Of a stretch of 64,000 nt of DNA, positions 11,026-23,100 are shown one piece after another (within the stretch, counting starts at the first letter, position 1; each line of letters begins with the position of its first letter). Below the pieces are notes generated by a model, which did not search any database, was not told the origin of the DNA, and was given only the letters and a program-made list of their open reading frames with translations. Source of the DNA: Ophiodon elongatus (taxonomy: Eukaryota > Chordata > Actinopteri > Perciformes > Hexagrammidae); contig JACSYO010000141.1 of assembly GCA_016806645.1 (NCBI GenBank), forward strand, positions 124,001 to 188,000. Direction: 5' to 3'. A program made the translations under genes and the position numbers.

Positions 11026-11124
11026 TAATAGTTAATTATTTCATTCTGTATTTATACTTTATTCCTACTTTATTCCTCATATGACTACTTTAGGGATAAG
11101 AGACAACTTGTGAAAATATATAGA

Positions 11125-11207
11125 TGTCAGAAGTGGGATTCGAACCCACGCCTCCAGGGGAGACTGCGACCTGAACGCAGCGCCTTAGACCGCTCGGCCA
11201 TCCTGAC
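11125..11207 (-). tRNA. tRNA-Leu(CAG), copy 4 (minus)
   Basis: Exact reverse complement of copies 1 and 2. Flanks mirror the copy 2 neighbourhood (4905-5260), including the Tc1-like scrap. Confidence 0.96.
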
Positions 11208-11546
11208 TACAGAAACTGTATTGTCATCTGAACAAGAAATGTCAGAGTTCGCTGTAAATCGTCCCCTGTCCTGCAGTGATTAGTTTTGTGATGTTACATG
11301 TGGTGATATTATTGTGCTAGCATTCATAACAGTAAAACAGTCCCCGCAAAGACCGACTGAATAAGTGAAGATAGGTAGGTTACATTATAGTAGAGGTGTC
11401 ATGAATCCATACTGCAACATGTAGGGACAATTCAGTTTTATGGATCAAACACTCATACCGAGATTTGAACTCAGTATGTCTACCTTTTCTCAGACACAGA
11501 TGGTGGAAAAGTCCCAGTATTAGCAAGAATATCATGATCAAAATTC

Positions 11547-11618
11547 AGGTCCCACCGAGATTTGAACTCGGATCGCTGGATTCAGAGTCCAGAGTGCTAA
11601 CCATTACACCATGGCACC
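11547..11618 (-). tRNA. tRNA-Gln(CTG), copy 4 (minus)
   Basis: Reverse complement of copy 1 over 72 bases, with the same G4:G69 mismatch and T discriminator. The downstream flank on its own strand (11546 to about 11340) mirrors 4350-4560. Confidence 0.94.
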
Positions 11619-12105
11619 GGATACACAAAACCTTTCACCGGTTTGCTTTCTATGACGATCTCTCTATTACCAACTCTGTTGTTAGTTGTGGAAAGTTGTT
11701 AAAATATTAAGCTTTATCTGTAGAAGAAGCCAGTGTGGTTGGAACTTTGATCCCTACCCAGCACAGAGATTTAGCAAAGCAGCAATTATTATGCCTATTT
11801 CCTCATGGATCAACAATAGGACTTTACAACACGTACAAAGCAGAAATAGTGGTTATTTATTCTATGGTGGATGGCAGAAATTTACTATTTCCACGGAGAT
11901 AAGCCACGCCCCCTCTCCGGCGTGTCTAGCGCGAGTGAAGCGAATGAAGCGAAATAACCACGGACCAACACAGCATAACGGCAGGTAGGATGACGTTCAT
12001 TCGCGGGTCACCAAATCGACATGCATTGTGGGAGATGTCATGGTCACTGTACATTGTAAAGTAGCATAGACTTTCATTTTAAAATGAATCATATTCCTTT
12101 CGAGC

Positions 12106-12153
12106 TCTCGCGGGCCGGATTAGGCCCGCGGGCCTTGAGTTTGACACCCGTGC
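12106..12153 (-). mobile_element. hAT-type transposon terminal fragment
   Basis: Read on the minus strand the block begins CACGGGTGTCAAACTCAAGG and continues with GGCCCGCGGGCC. This is the terminal sequence of a hAT-like DNA transposon family widespread in vertebrates. The opposite end was not found nearby, so it is a solo end or a fragment. Confidence 0.6.
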
Positions 12154-12691
12154 CCTAGACAAAACCCCTCAGGATTATCATAAAGGTGCCGTAATGTCCC
12201 GCTACAGTTTCTTTACCTTCTTCGTAGACCACCAAACTTTCTAGGCTCGCATCTTCTCTACCTCTCTTCCGCGCTCCGACGCTCTCCTACGCTTCTTCTA
12301 CGTTATTTTTCGCTAAGCCCCGCCCCCGCCTGTTCCGATGACCAATCTCCCCAGGTGAGACGGAATAATTTAACCCATTATGTGCCTTCAATATGGTTTA
12401 GAACCGTTTATTTACATAACTAACGATTTACATCATACCTTATTTAGGACTAAATTATCTCTAATTTAACCACTTTTATTAAACTAAATTACTTTCCGTT
12501 TAATTACTTTACAGAATTATTTTATATGACTTACTAGAAAACAACTTGTCTAACTTTTCCCACAGGGCTACATTATATTGTATTGTATCGTATTGTAATA
12601 TATTACATTATATTACATTAGATTATATTATATTATATTATGTTTTTTTTATTTTGTCTGGGCTTCATTATGGTTTTTCAGAGGAAGAACA

Positions 12692-12752
12692 GTAATGGTT
12701 AGCACTCTGGACTCTGAATCCAGCGATCCGAGTTCAAATCTCGGTGGGACCT
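12692..12752 (+). pseudogene. tRNA-Gln, 5'-truncated
   Basis: Begins at GTAATGGTTAGC and is otherwise identical to intact tRNA-Gln to the 3' end. The first 11 bases (acceptor 5' strand) are missing. The upstream 'gaagaacagtaa' matches sequence normally about 130 bases upstream of copy 1 (near 4142), so the break is a deletion joined at the shared GTAA. Confidence 0.88.
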
Positions 12753-13288
12753 GAATTTTGATCATGATATTCTCGCTAATACTGGGGCCTTTCCACCATC
12801 TTTGTTTGATTAGAGGTAGACATGCTGTCTACAGGTGAGCTCAGTTCAAATCTGGGTGTGAGCATTTGATCTATTAAACTAAATTGTCCCTACGTGTTGC
12901 AGTATGGATTCATGACACCTCCAATATAATGTAGCCTACTGTATCTTCACTTATGCAGTCGGTCTTTGCGGGGACTGTTTTACTGTTATGAATGCTAGCA
13001 AAATAATATCACCACATGTAACATCACATATAACATTGTAATTTGAATCCAACGAGGCCAAATAGTGGTGGAACCTGATTTTTAAAAAGGAGCACTCTTT
13101 GAATACCACAAAATGTCCAGCTTGGAAAAGTCAGGTAGGTTAAAAGTCACCTAACTTCATCACATCTCATCTGAGGACTGGTAGTCATGCACATATAACC
13201 ACCTAAACCTGTGTAAAGTTAGTATGCGTTTGTCATTCACTGATGCTGCTGACGGTGGAAAGCTCCCAGAATATCATGATCAAAACAC

Positions 13289-13360
13289 AGGTCCCACCGA
13301 GATTTGAACTCGGATCGCTGGATTCAGAGTCCAGAGTGCTAACCATTACACCATGGCACC
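13289..13360 (-). tRNA. tRNA-Gln(CTG), copy 5 (minus)
   Basis: 72-base reverse complement of copy 1 with anticodon CTG and the G4:G69 mismatch. It is the last intact tRNA of the array. Confidence 0.94.
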
Positions 13361-13430
13361 GTATACCCTACTCTATCGATAACAATGTGTGGTAATATCG
13401 TCTTTGACAGACCAAACACCTTACATATAT

Positions 13431-13592
13431 ACTCACTGGCCACTTTATTAGGTACACCTTGCTAGTACCGGGTTGGACCCCCTTTTGCCTTCAGAACGGC
13501 CTTAATTCTTTGTAGCATAGATTTAACAAGGTGTTGGAAACATTCCTCAGAGATTTTGGTCCATATTGACATGATAGCATCACACAGTTGAT
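13431..13592 (-). mobile_element. Tc1-like transposon end fragment
   Basis: Starts with ACTCACTGGCCACTTTATTA, the terminal repeat of a Tc1-like family frequent in fish genomes, and continues into the reverse complement of the transposase C-terminus. It breaks off after about 160 bases, where sequence of the tRNA-array unit resumes. Confidence 0.7.
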
Positions 13593-13746
13593 GTAGCCTA
13601 CTATATCTTCACTTATTCAGTTCGGTTTTTGCAGGGACTGTTTTACTGTTATTAATGCTAGCAAAATAATATCACCACGTGTAACATCACATACAGCATT
13701 GTACTTTGAATCCAGCTAAAGTTAGTATGTGTTTCTTTGTATGAAT

Positions 13747-13772
13747 GCGTGGGTTCAAATCTCACATCTGAC
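13747..13772 (+). pseudogene. tRNA-Leu 3'-end scrap
   Basis: 'GCGTGGGTTCAAATCTCAC' plus 'ATCTGAC' corresponds to the T-arm and acceptor 3' strand of tRNA-Leu, with several substitutions. It marks the right edge of the array. Confidence 0.6.
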
Positions 13773-13779
13773 TGCCAGT

Positions 13780-15715
13780 GATTTTCATTCACTGCCGCTG
13801 TTATTAAACTGCATCTGAACAGCAGATCAACCATGCACTATACTAACTGATACACCATTTCATATATATAAATATATATATTAGATATCTACGTTTATAA
13901 ATGTACATACGTCAAAACATAAATGTATAAATAAATACATGAAATATACAAAATGCCTTGCACATGACATCCTGCATTAAACATATCAACTTGTGTCAAC
14001 ATTTCTAAAATAGTTGGTGTGCAATAGAGATAAAAATAATATGATTTGAGGCCTTGTTTTAGAATTGTTGGCTATTGTACAGTAGACGAATACTGTTGTG
14101 GTGGTCCACTTTTTAAATATCTGACTTTGGCAACTCCCAGTGGCAGTACTGCGAAATAAAAACAACTGTCACAATTTTTATCGTAATTCACTAACTTTAT
14201 AACAAACAAGCATCCGTGCACTTGTTGGACGACCTCCTCCTGGCAGTTAGCTCCTCTTGTAGCTCTATTCTCTCTTTGCGAGCAGCTTCATCCGCGAAGC
14301 TTGTTACTTGTATGCAATGAATATTCTGAAGGTCACTCCAAATCAAAACTTTCTTTTTGAGACTTTTAACTTTTACGACTTTATTTCATACTCCAACTTA
14401 GTCGATTATAAAGTATTTCAAATTCTCAACAACCAGCGATCTTTCAGACACGAGACCGCTGTTCGTTCCCGAAACAAGAATGTTGATCTATTGCTCACGT
14501 GACTTCTGTCCTTCCGTAACAACAATCTTTCCTAAAACTAACTCAGTAGTTTTGTTGCCTAAACCTAACTAAGTATTTCACGATCTTTTCCTAAACCGAA
14601 CTAAGTACTTTAGTTTTCTCAACTTAAATGTTGCTTCCTGTGAAAACAGAGCATATTTACATGATGCAATGTTCAAAAAACTTTGTTTTTCTCAAACTGT
14701 CTGCCTGAAACGCTCTGTTTCAGTGCCTGTCTCTTTAAGCTCCCCTCCCGAAAAAAAAAATCTGCTTCGCAAAGGTATTTCTCATATCACGTGGGTGGAG
14801 ACACTCAGATTGGGTGACGGTATATTGGACTTAGCCTGCATGTGACAGAAGAAGGGGAGTCAAACTGGATCGCATGTTTTCTGATCTAGGCAGGAGGGAT
14901 ATTATGAGTTCAGTCTTCTTCCAACTACAAAAAGCAGTTTATAGCCACATGATTTTACTCAACTGCCAGTTTTTGCCACCATCATCTTTGACGTAGTGCT
15001 GGTTCCTCAAAGTGCTCTAGAACCGGGCCTGATGGTACCTGTTCACACAGACCAGCTAGCACACATAACAACCCTTCTACTTAATACATGAGTCATTGTT
15101 TGGCTTGGTTTTCTCTCTCCACTAGAGGGCATTAAAGACCAGTAAACGTGAGAACGTCAATTTACTGTGAGTTAATGGTATGCTGATGTTTGAATGCTAT
15201 CTCTTTTTAAAGTAAATATATAGCTATTGTAAAATAAAAAATGCTGTTCTACTTTAATTATTTAAATGTTACACTGTGTTATGTTATTAACCTGTAACTT
15301 GTAATATGCCGTTACTATGGATATCCTGATTACTGGTTTTACGTAACAGATAATAACTAATACCCAGGATGAAATGTACATGATTTATATATTTATATAT
15401 TTTGTATTTTTTTCATATGTTTGAACACACTGACTATAAATGCTAACACACAGTAACTTGTCCTGTAAATACTAGTTTATTAGAGACAAAATATGTTTGA
15501 ACATTCAAAGGAGGTATTATTAATAACCATTTTATAACATTAATATAGTTATCAGTTATTACATGACATGGCACTTGTTATTATCCCTGAAGAGACTGAA
15601 GCCAATAGTGAATTCATTACAGCCAAGTATTTTCTGTGTTCTGTGGTCTCAAACAACTCCGTGAGAAGTACACACAATACTACGATGGAATATGACGAAT
15701 GCAGCTGTGACACGG
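13780..15715. other. Intergenic, no gene recognised
   Basis: AT-rich sequence with scattered short reading frames lacking family motifs. There is no tRNA, and no transposon that I can name with confidence. Confidence 0.5.
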
Positions 15716-15721
15716 GTCGTC

Positions 15722-15795
15722 TTCAGGTCAGTCAAACGTCTGGTGGTCCTGCTGCAGCAGCTCCACACAGCGGGCTTTGTCTTCCTCGCGAGAAA
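15722..15795 (-). other. Possible terminal exon of an unidentified minus-strand gene
   Basis: On the minus strand a pyrimidine-rich stretch ending CTCGCGAG is followed by an open frame reading EDKARCVELLQQDHQTFD and a TGA stop at 15735-15737. GC content is raised relative to its surroundings and the peptide looks helical. It could be a 3' exon of the gene at 16162-17775 or of another transcript, but no matching donor was found in that gene. Weak call. Confidence 0.25.
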
Positions 15796-16161
15796 AGGAG
15801 AGATACTAGTTATTAAACAGCAACCGAAAAAAAATCTGTAGTTGAAAATCCAGATGGTGAAATAAATATGTATTTACCTTTTTTAAAGGGGAGGTTTCAC
15901 AAAGCCTGCTGTCTCCTTGTCCCTTGTCTCGTCTTCATGGCTCTCGATGCACGCTGTCCCGCCTCCCTGTTTCTCGTCTCGTCTCATCTTCTTCTCCCTC
16001 CCTCAGTCAACCATATTTTTCACAAGGGGCATGTTCTCAAAGGCCCCGGTGCAAGACGCTACCAGCGGAGCCCTCAGGGGTCAAAATAATCCAGCTCCTT
16101 AATCTGCCAGATGTTTAATCCACACGGGGCCGACCGAGAGCCGCAGCAGGGCAAATGTCCA

Positions 16162-17775
16162 TCACAGTCTCAAACGTTGGCTCTGGATGCTGCCGCCCTC
16201 CTCCTGTGTGTCCTCCTGTGTGTCCTCCTGTGTGTCCTCCCTCTTCTCCTGTCTCAGAGTCTTTGCGTAGCGCGCCGACCTGTTGGTGAACTGACAGAGG
16301 ACCGACATGAGAACGCGTCCATCGGCGCCGTAGTCGGTCACTCTCCAGCGGTCGGTCAGCTCGGTGCTCTCAGAGCGGTAGACGGTGGAGATGACTCTGG
16401 TGACGACGCTGCCGTCCAGCTCCATGTCCCGGACACAGTTCCTGCGGTCGGCCCTCAGGGCCCCGAGCTCCGCCCTGTCTGGGAGAACCGGGGTCAGCAT
16501 GTTTGGAGGAGAGGAGCTCTGGCCCGCAGCTGGCACCATCGCCGCCGGTGCGTCCGTCAGAGGAGACGGTGTGGTGTTCTCCATCCGGCTCGTTTCAGGA
16601 AAGGGGTTGTCCATGCGGAGCGAGCGGAAATATCCTCTGAATGGAATCAAAGGGAAGTCCCTGTCCCCTGTGACGAGGCTGTGGTACAGGCTGAGGACGG
16701 TGTTCTTCATGGAGTCGGTGTTGGTACCGCTAAGAGGACGGTTCCTCAAGTTGGTAACAACCATCTGAAGAATTGGCACTGGCCTCGGCAGCCCAACTAA
16801 AAGGAAAGAGGCAAAAAAGGAACACTATGACGTGATCGGACTAATTAAAACCTGAACGTTAATGTCTTTAAAACTGTTCACGTCACTGCAGGACTTATTG
16901 TGAAAAACCTTATTTACATGTGAGAATATTCATGTGGTTCAAACCCAGCAAACAATAACGTGAACTCGTCCTTGTATTATAGTACATTTATAAAACACAA
17001 CATGACATCAAACAGCTTAACATCTGATCTAAGTTTATGAATTAGCATGTTGTATAGACCCTAAACAGGTTCTGCTGTTAGATTGTGTCAAAATGACATA
17101 TAAGGGAAACACTAAATAAATATTATTTAGATGAGCTGTCTGCTTCTCAAACAATGAAAGGTTGCAGAAGGTTTCACATTATGACATGTATTGGGTTTTT
17201 CTCTGAGTTATGGACACAACATGACAGTATGAGAGGTTTTAGGGACCAACGAGGTCTCTTATGACTTGTGTCCCTCTATTGTCCACTGAGTGAAGATGGA
17301 CCACACTGTTTTCTGACGTTTATCTCCATCTTTCCATATGTCAACGTCGTCTCAGCGCGTGCAACATACACAACTTTTAGCATTATTCAAAAAATGTCCC
17401 GGGCGCCATCTTTGTCATATACTTTCAATGCTAACTCGACTTCCCTTGTGCACCGACTCAAACTTGATGTGTTTCTTAATCACTACATTAATATTCATAC
17501 ATGTTCCACTTGACATGTGCACATTTAGAAAATGTAATCATCTGTAACACTTTGACATCGAAATAACAGATGTGAGCTAGTTGTGCAACAGCATGCAATA
17601 ACTCTAATTATATTATCACATGGTTTTATATTATATAATGTTGTAGTATTCTTCATTTAATAAGGAGGAATAGTTATCATATGTGCGCTGATATTTTACC
17701 ATAGAGGTCATCCAGCAGACGGACGATGCCGACGCTCAGCAGGTGTTTCTCGCGGCGTAAACCAGCGGAGGCCAT
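16162..17775 (-). CDS. Unrecognised two-exon gene, 236 aa
   Basis: Exon 1 (17775-17700) starts at ATG and encodes 25 codons (MASAGLRREKHLLSVGIVRL...). It ends at a GTAAAA donor. Exon 2 (16796-16162) follows a TTTTAG acceptor and keeps the frame (LY-V-GLPRPVPILQ), running to TGA at 16164-16162: 76 + 635 = 711 bases, 236 residues. Exon 2 is GC-rich with coding-like third positions, unlike its AT-rich flanks. The N-terminal third is helical and mildly hydrophobic (LLSVGIVRLLDDLY, VPILQMVV). The middle is rich in Pro/Ser. The end carries three tandem EDTQ units. There is no signal peptide, transmembrane segment or known domain. An ATTAAA signal lies just after the stop (16119-16114). It is divergent from the FGD gene. 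I do not recognise the family, and the exon count is inferred from splice signals only. Confidence 0.6.
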
Positions 17776-19389
17776 TTCTTTTGACCCTTGAACAGCTTGT
17801 TCCCTGAAGAGTTCCGCAGTTCAGAAACTGTTTTAGGAATCGGGTGTTATTTATTAATTGAGCACTTTGTTTCTGAGTGGAAGAGTCACATCCCAACAGT
17901 TCAGCTCCTCAAGTGCAGAATGTAATGATGAACGTGTGCGGCTCAACGCGTCATTGCTCGTCACCATGACTTCCACTGACACGTTCATATTAAACATCCA
18001 ATTTTATTCATTTTTATTTTTTATTATTTATCACAAATGGGTGAATTTCCTATGACGAAAACAATAAGCAATTTGAAAACGTCACCTTGGGTCTCAGAGA
18101 ATGTGTGATGGGCACCTTTTCACTATTCTTAAATTAGTTTAAACTAAAATTCAGTCTATTTTGTCACTAAATGATTGATTGACTAATCGGAGAATTAATG
18201 AGCAGATTCATTGATTATTTTCCCTGTTTTCGGGAAAGTACTTGCTGCTTCATTGAAAGAATGAACAGTTGCCCATTTATATTTACTGTAAATGTATTAT
18301 TACGGCTGCAACTATCAGCTGTTTTTGTTATTGAATACTCTTCCGATAATTTTCTCAATTTGGTCTATAAAATGTCATAAATTGAAATAAATACCAATCA
18401 CATTTTCCAAGACACCGTTGGGACGTCTCCAAATATTATTTTTTTTGTACAATTTACAGTCCCAAACCCAAATATACTCAATTTGCAAATATACAAACTA
18501 GAGAAAATATTGATATCGGCCGCATTTATTTCGTGAAAGAAAGAAACAAAAGCGTTACTAATTTATTTATTTTGTATGACTAATTGATTTATCGACACTT
18601 ATTTGTATTATTGTATTTATTATTATTTATTATCATCACAGTTGCATAGCTATATAACATTACCAAAATAAATAAATAAATGAAACTAATAATTTAAATA
18701 CATTTATTTATTTATTCATTTTGCATTTAGCAATATTTACGTATCTTTTAATTCAACTGTCTATTTATTTATGTTTATTTATCTATTTATTTTATATAAT
18801 ATTCGTTTCAATGATTGCATTATTTATTTATTTGAGAATTTTAAAGCTTTTATTAATTTATTCATTGAAGAATTAGTCGTGTTTCCTTCTCCATAACCCT
18901 CTAGTCTAATTGATATCTGCGAGTAGTTAAATATCTGGAAAAAATTCAACTTTAAAGTTAAAGAAGCTGATTCAAAGTCTACTCAGACAATTAAAAAAAT
19001 ACATTTTTACACGCTTACTTGACCCTAAAATAGTCTAAATATCAAATAAAAGTAAATAAACCGCTATTAAGCATGCTCAGGTAAAGATGACAGGATTTGT
19101 TCTCAAACGGGTTGAAGTAACAACAGGTAAACTGCTCATTGAGTTCATAGATCCCGTCACAGCGTGAACACCGACTGTGCGCCAGCTGATTGGTCAGAGT
19201 CTGAGGGGGCTTGTCAGGGGGCGCTTGGGGGATTTAACTAAGAGGCGGGGCTTGTCGGGCAGCTGGAGAGATATGCGATGATTGAGCACGTGAAACATTG
19301 AACACACTGGCGCGTCGCTCCCCCCATCTCTCTGACCGTCTTTTGAACAAACAGCGGGCTCGAGGTGGACCCGACGCCTCTTTGTGACA
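17776..19389. promoter_or_regulatory. Intergenic region between divergent genes
   Basis: 1.6 kb between the start codons of the unknown minus-strand gene and the plus-strand FGD gene. The middle (18000-19100) is very AT-rich with TTTATT/AATAAA runs and no gene. The last 200 bases before 19390 are GC-richer and are the likely FGD promoter and 5' UTR. Confidence 0.5.
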
Positions 19390-20123
19390 ATGTTTGACCT
19401 GAAGAAGAGGAATAGTTTGACCCTGAACTGCAGCGCTGAGACGGAGGAGTTCAGACAAGTGGCGGTCAGGCGGAAGGTCAAAGGTGCTGCGGTGGACTGC
19501 CTCGCTTCACACTCAGGTGAAGTACCTTTCAGTTTAGAGTGGCTTTTTTTCTCTCTCGAAGGCATTCGTTCTAACAAAGGAAATTATACAAAAACAGAAT
19601 AATAATCGAGGAGGACGTCTATACGCGGGCTCTAATATTGTCTACATTCAATGTATCATCAGCAAATTGCAAAGCTTCAAATGTTATGCTTGCTTAAAAG
19701 TGATAGTAATAGTTCTACATTCTCAGCTGCAGTCCAAATTGCTATTGCTTTAGTCACCATAGCTGGGCTGGTTAGTTTTAGTGGAGTTTTTGGCAACAAA
19801 AAAAAAAGAATGGATATGTGTGGTTATTGTTTGGTAACACGTTAAAAATAGAATCAGTATAATTCCCAATATATCAGAATATTGTCTGTGTTCACACCAG
19901 CATGAACCAGATTCTTAAGGTTCATACTTCTGCTTAACAGGGTGCCAAGGGCATTAAAGCGTGCATTAGCATATGCTATATTAGTTAAGTACTTGATGTA
20001 TGTGCATGTTTTTTAGTTTTTTTTGTGCAACTTTGTTCGGCACAGTTGGTCCGTTAGCCTCTTACTTTGTTGGATTACTACAGTGAAATCTCTTTCCCCT
20101 GATGCAGCCTGGACTTTGACACA

Positions 20124-20169
<46 letters not shown>

Positions 20170-23100
20170 GCCACTCTGTTCCCCCATTGAAGCCGGGATA
20201 ACTGTTTGGATTAGAGAAGTAGGTTTGCACCAATGGTACTGTCAGATGTGGGATTCAACAGTGCCATCCATCTCTCTGACCTTCTAATGCAAATTATTCC
20301 TTGGCTCAGTGTGAGGCTTGTTCAAACAAGCACCCTTACAAAATAAGCAAAGGGCAATTAATGCTTTTTTAAGATGAAAATAACATTGACTTGATAATCA
20401 CAACTGAGAGGCTAGAAATTGATACGCCCGGTGGTGCTTTTTGGATTTAGTTCAAAGATAGTTTAAAACATTGAAGGAATAGTTCCATATTTGGGAAATA
20501 CCAAGATGAAGATTTAACTGAGAGCTAAATTAGAAGATTTATACCGCTCTTTCTTTTGTCTGTTTTATATATAAAGCTCCAGCCAGCAGCTGGTTAGCTT
20601 AGCGTAGCACAAATACTAGACACAGAAAACAAAAAGGCGTGTTGTTGAACTATTCCTGAAAGAATTATGATGTTTCAATCATTTGGCTACCTGGAAATCT
20701 GGCTACCATGGAAACTTAGTCAATGCACACAACGTTTTAATTCAACACTATCCCTTCACTTGAACTTAGTCGCTTTTGAAACTAACAAACTTAAATGTTG
20801 TAGACTTTTGAATATTTTTAAAAGCCGTCACCTATAGCCTTCAATATGCATCTTTCTTTTTTGTAGCGTTCGCTCAAAGTTTTGTGCTCCACCTCGACAT
20901 CGGTGCTGTCGAACAACTTCCAGATTCTGTGGGGGTGAAAGTACTCTATTTATTAAGAAAAGTGCCAGAAGTTACCTCCGAGACTCTGAAATAACTTGTA
21001 AAGTTAGGGGGAAAAGAGAGAAGTGAGAAAGCAGAAGTATTGCAGTGTTGAGAAAGTAGGCTTCTTGCCCTCACCACATGATCAACCAATCTGCTCCACT
21101 TCAGTGAAGCCAGGAATGAACAGCAGAGCTTTACTTTTTTCTATACGTTAAGGATTATCCTGCATAAGTTTGGCCGTACACTGCAGGTAAGCAAACAGAG
21201 TTACACCATTTGAATGTCCTAAGCTGTTGTGAAGTAAGGATGCCAGTCAACAGATTTTTAAAGAGTAATGAAACGTGCATACTACTTGTTTTTTTCTTCT
21301 TAAGAAACCGTCTTCGATTAAATACAAAATCAGCGTAAACCAAGAGTAATCTTTTTTTGTTTTTTATTCTGGACAAAAGGTAATCCTTCCCTGGAACATT
21401 CTGTACTTTTGGACTAATACATAATTTAAACTAAATTTAGTCTTTAGTCTTCAGTCAAGGTTTGAACAATTGTTATAAATAAAACGTGAATAATAAAAAC
21501 AACAGATTTAATACCAGTGGCCACATGATTTCATACCATACAGGCAGAAGAAAACCCAATGCGGGAATATACAGGGCATAATAATGTACAGCAACAACCG
21601 AAGAAACACTTGAGCAATACACCCAAGAGATTAACAACAGCAAGGCGAGAGTGAGGTTCTTTTTCCATGTGCATGTATGAGGTTTGTGAGTAGTTCAAGG
21701 CTCAGGAGGAACAAGACCTCTGAATCATATGCTCAAAAAGGCTTAAGTTTAAGAAATGTTGTATCTAGTTTCAAAGGACTCAGCAAAATAAGTCTTTAAA
21801 GTTCAAAACTATTTAATTTTCTAAAATTGTAGTCAAGATCCTAAAGTGGGAAACAATGATTTTGCAAGACATTTCACCCTGTTTATGCCTCAGTAAAGTG
21901 TGAAATAAGTACTGTGTACGGAAGCCGTTGTCATGTAGAGTGTAGGGAAAGTATGCATGGTGAAAATAATAACCGTGTATTTCTTCTAGCGGCGAGCAGT
22001 GGAGTGTGCGGCTCGTACAGCTGTGGCAACGCTTGTGACAGAGTCTGTGAATCAGAACCAAACATTAGACCTGGTGCAGAGGAAGACCACGAAAGAAGCC
22101 CAACTAAAGGGTCGCCTTTCAAACCACATGGTAGGCTGGAGTCCTGTATCCTACATACAGTCCCTGACAAAAGTCTTGTCACTTATCCATTTTGTAGAAA
22201 CAACAGCTTATAACCTGACTTTTAATTAATCCATTGGTTTTAGAAATGGCTCATATGAAAGCTAAAACCCTCCCAAATTATGTTTAATATACTAAAATAA
22301 ATTTGCTTCACTGAAGAAAGATTGATCATTTAATGAACACAGAAAGGTCAGATTTTGGCAAGACAAAAGTTTTGTCGCCTACAGAGAGTAATGTGAAAAT
22401 TGAACAAATAATTTACTTCAAATACAAAAATATGTTGCATAACATCAGTGAATTAAGTAGTGGTGCTGTGAGATCCGTATTTAATATCTTGTATGACTTC
22501 CATGAGCTTGAAGGACTGCATCCATGCGGTTCGACAATGATTTATATACAATTCAATACAATACAATTTATTGATGAAGTCATCAGGAATAGCAAAGAAA
22601 GCAGTCTTACATGCCTCCCAGAGTTCATCAAGATTCTTTGGTTTCGTCTTCCATGCTTCCTCTTTCATTCTACCCCAGACATGCTCAATGATGTTCATGT
22701 CTGGTGACTGGGCTGGCCAGTCCTGGAGCGCCTTGATCTTCTTCGCCTTGAGTAACTTTGATGTAGAGATGGAAGTATGCGATGGAGCACCATCCTGCTG
22801 CAAAATTTGACCCCTTTTATGGTTGGGAATGTAAGAGGTAGCTAATACTTCTTGATATTTTAGGCTATTGATATTGCCTTCCACCCTGCAAATCTCTCGC
22901 ACACCCCCATACTGGATGTAACCCTAGACCATGATTTTTCCGCCACCAAATTTAACTGTTTTCTGGGTGAATCTCGGATCCATGCGGGCTCCAGTAGGTC
23001 TCCTGCAATATTTGCGATGGCTGTGATGTAATTCAACCGAAGATTCATCTGAGAAATCCACCTTCTGACACTTTTCCAGCGTCCATCCTTTTAGCAGGCT

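Noticed and set aside
3040..11620. Regularly repeated blocks that might suggest a CRISPR-like or satellite array
   Set aside because: The repeated elements are tRNA genes with long shared flanks on both strands; spacing is irregular and in the kilobase range.
16111..16800. 229-codon plus-strand frame
   Set aside because: Antisense shadow of the GC-rich exon of the unknown gene. The minus-strand reading has matching splice signals and a first exon with an ATG; the plus reading has none.
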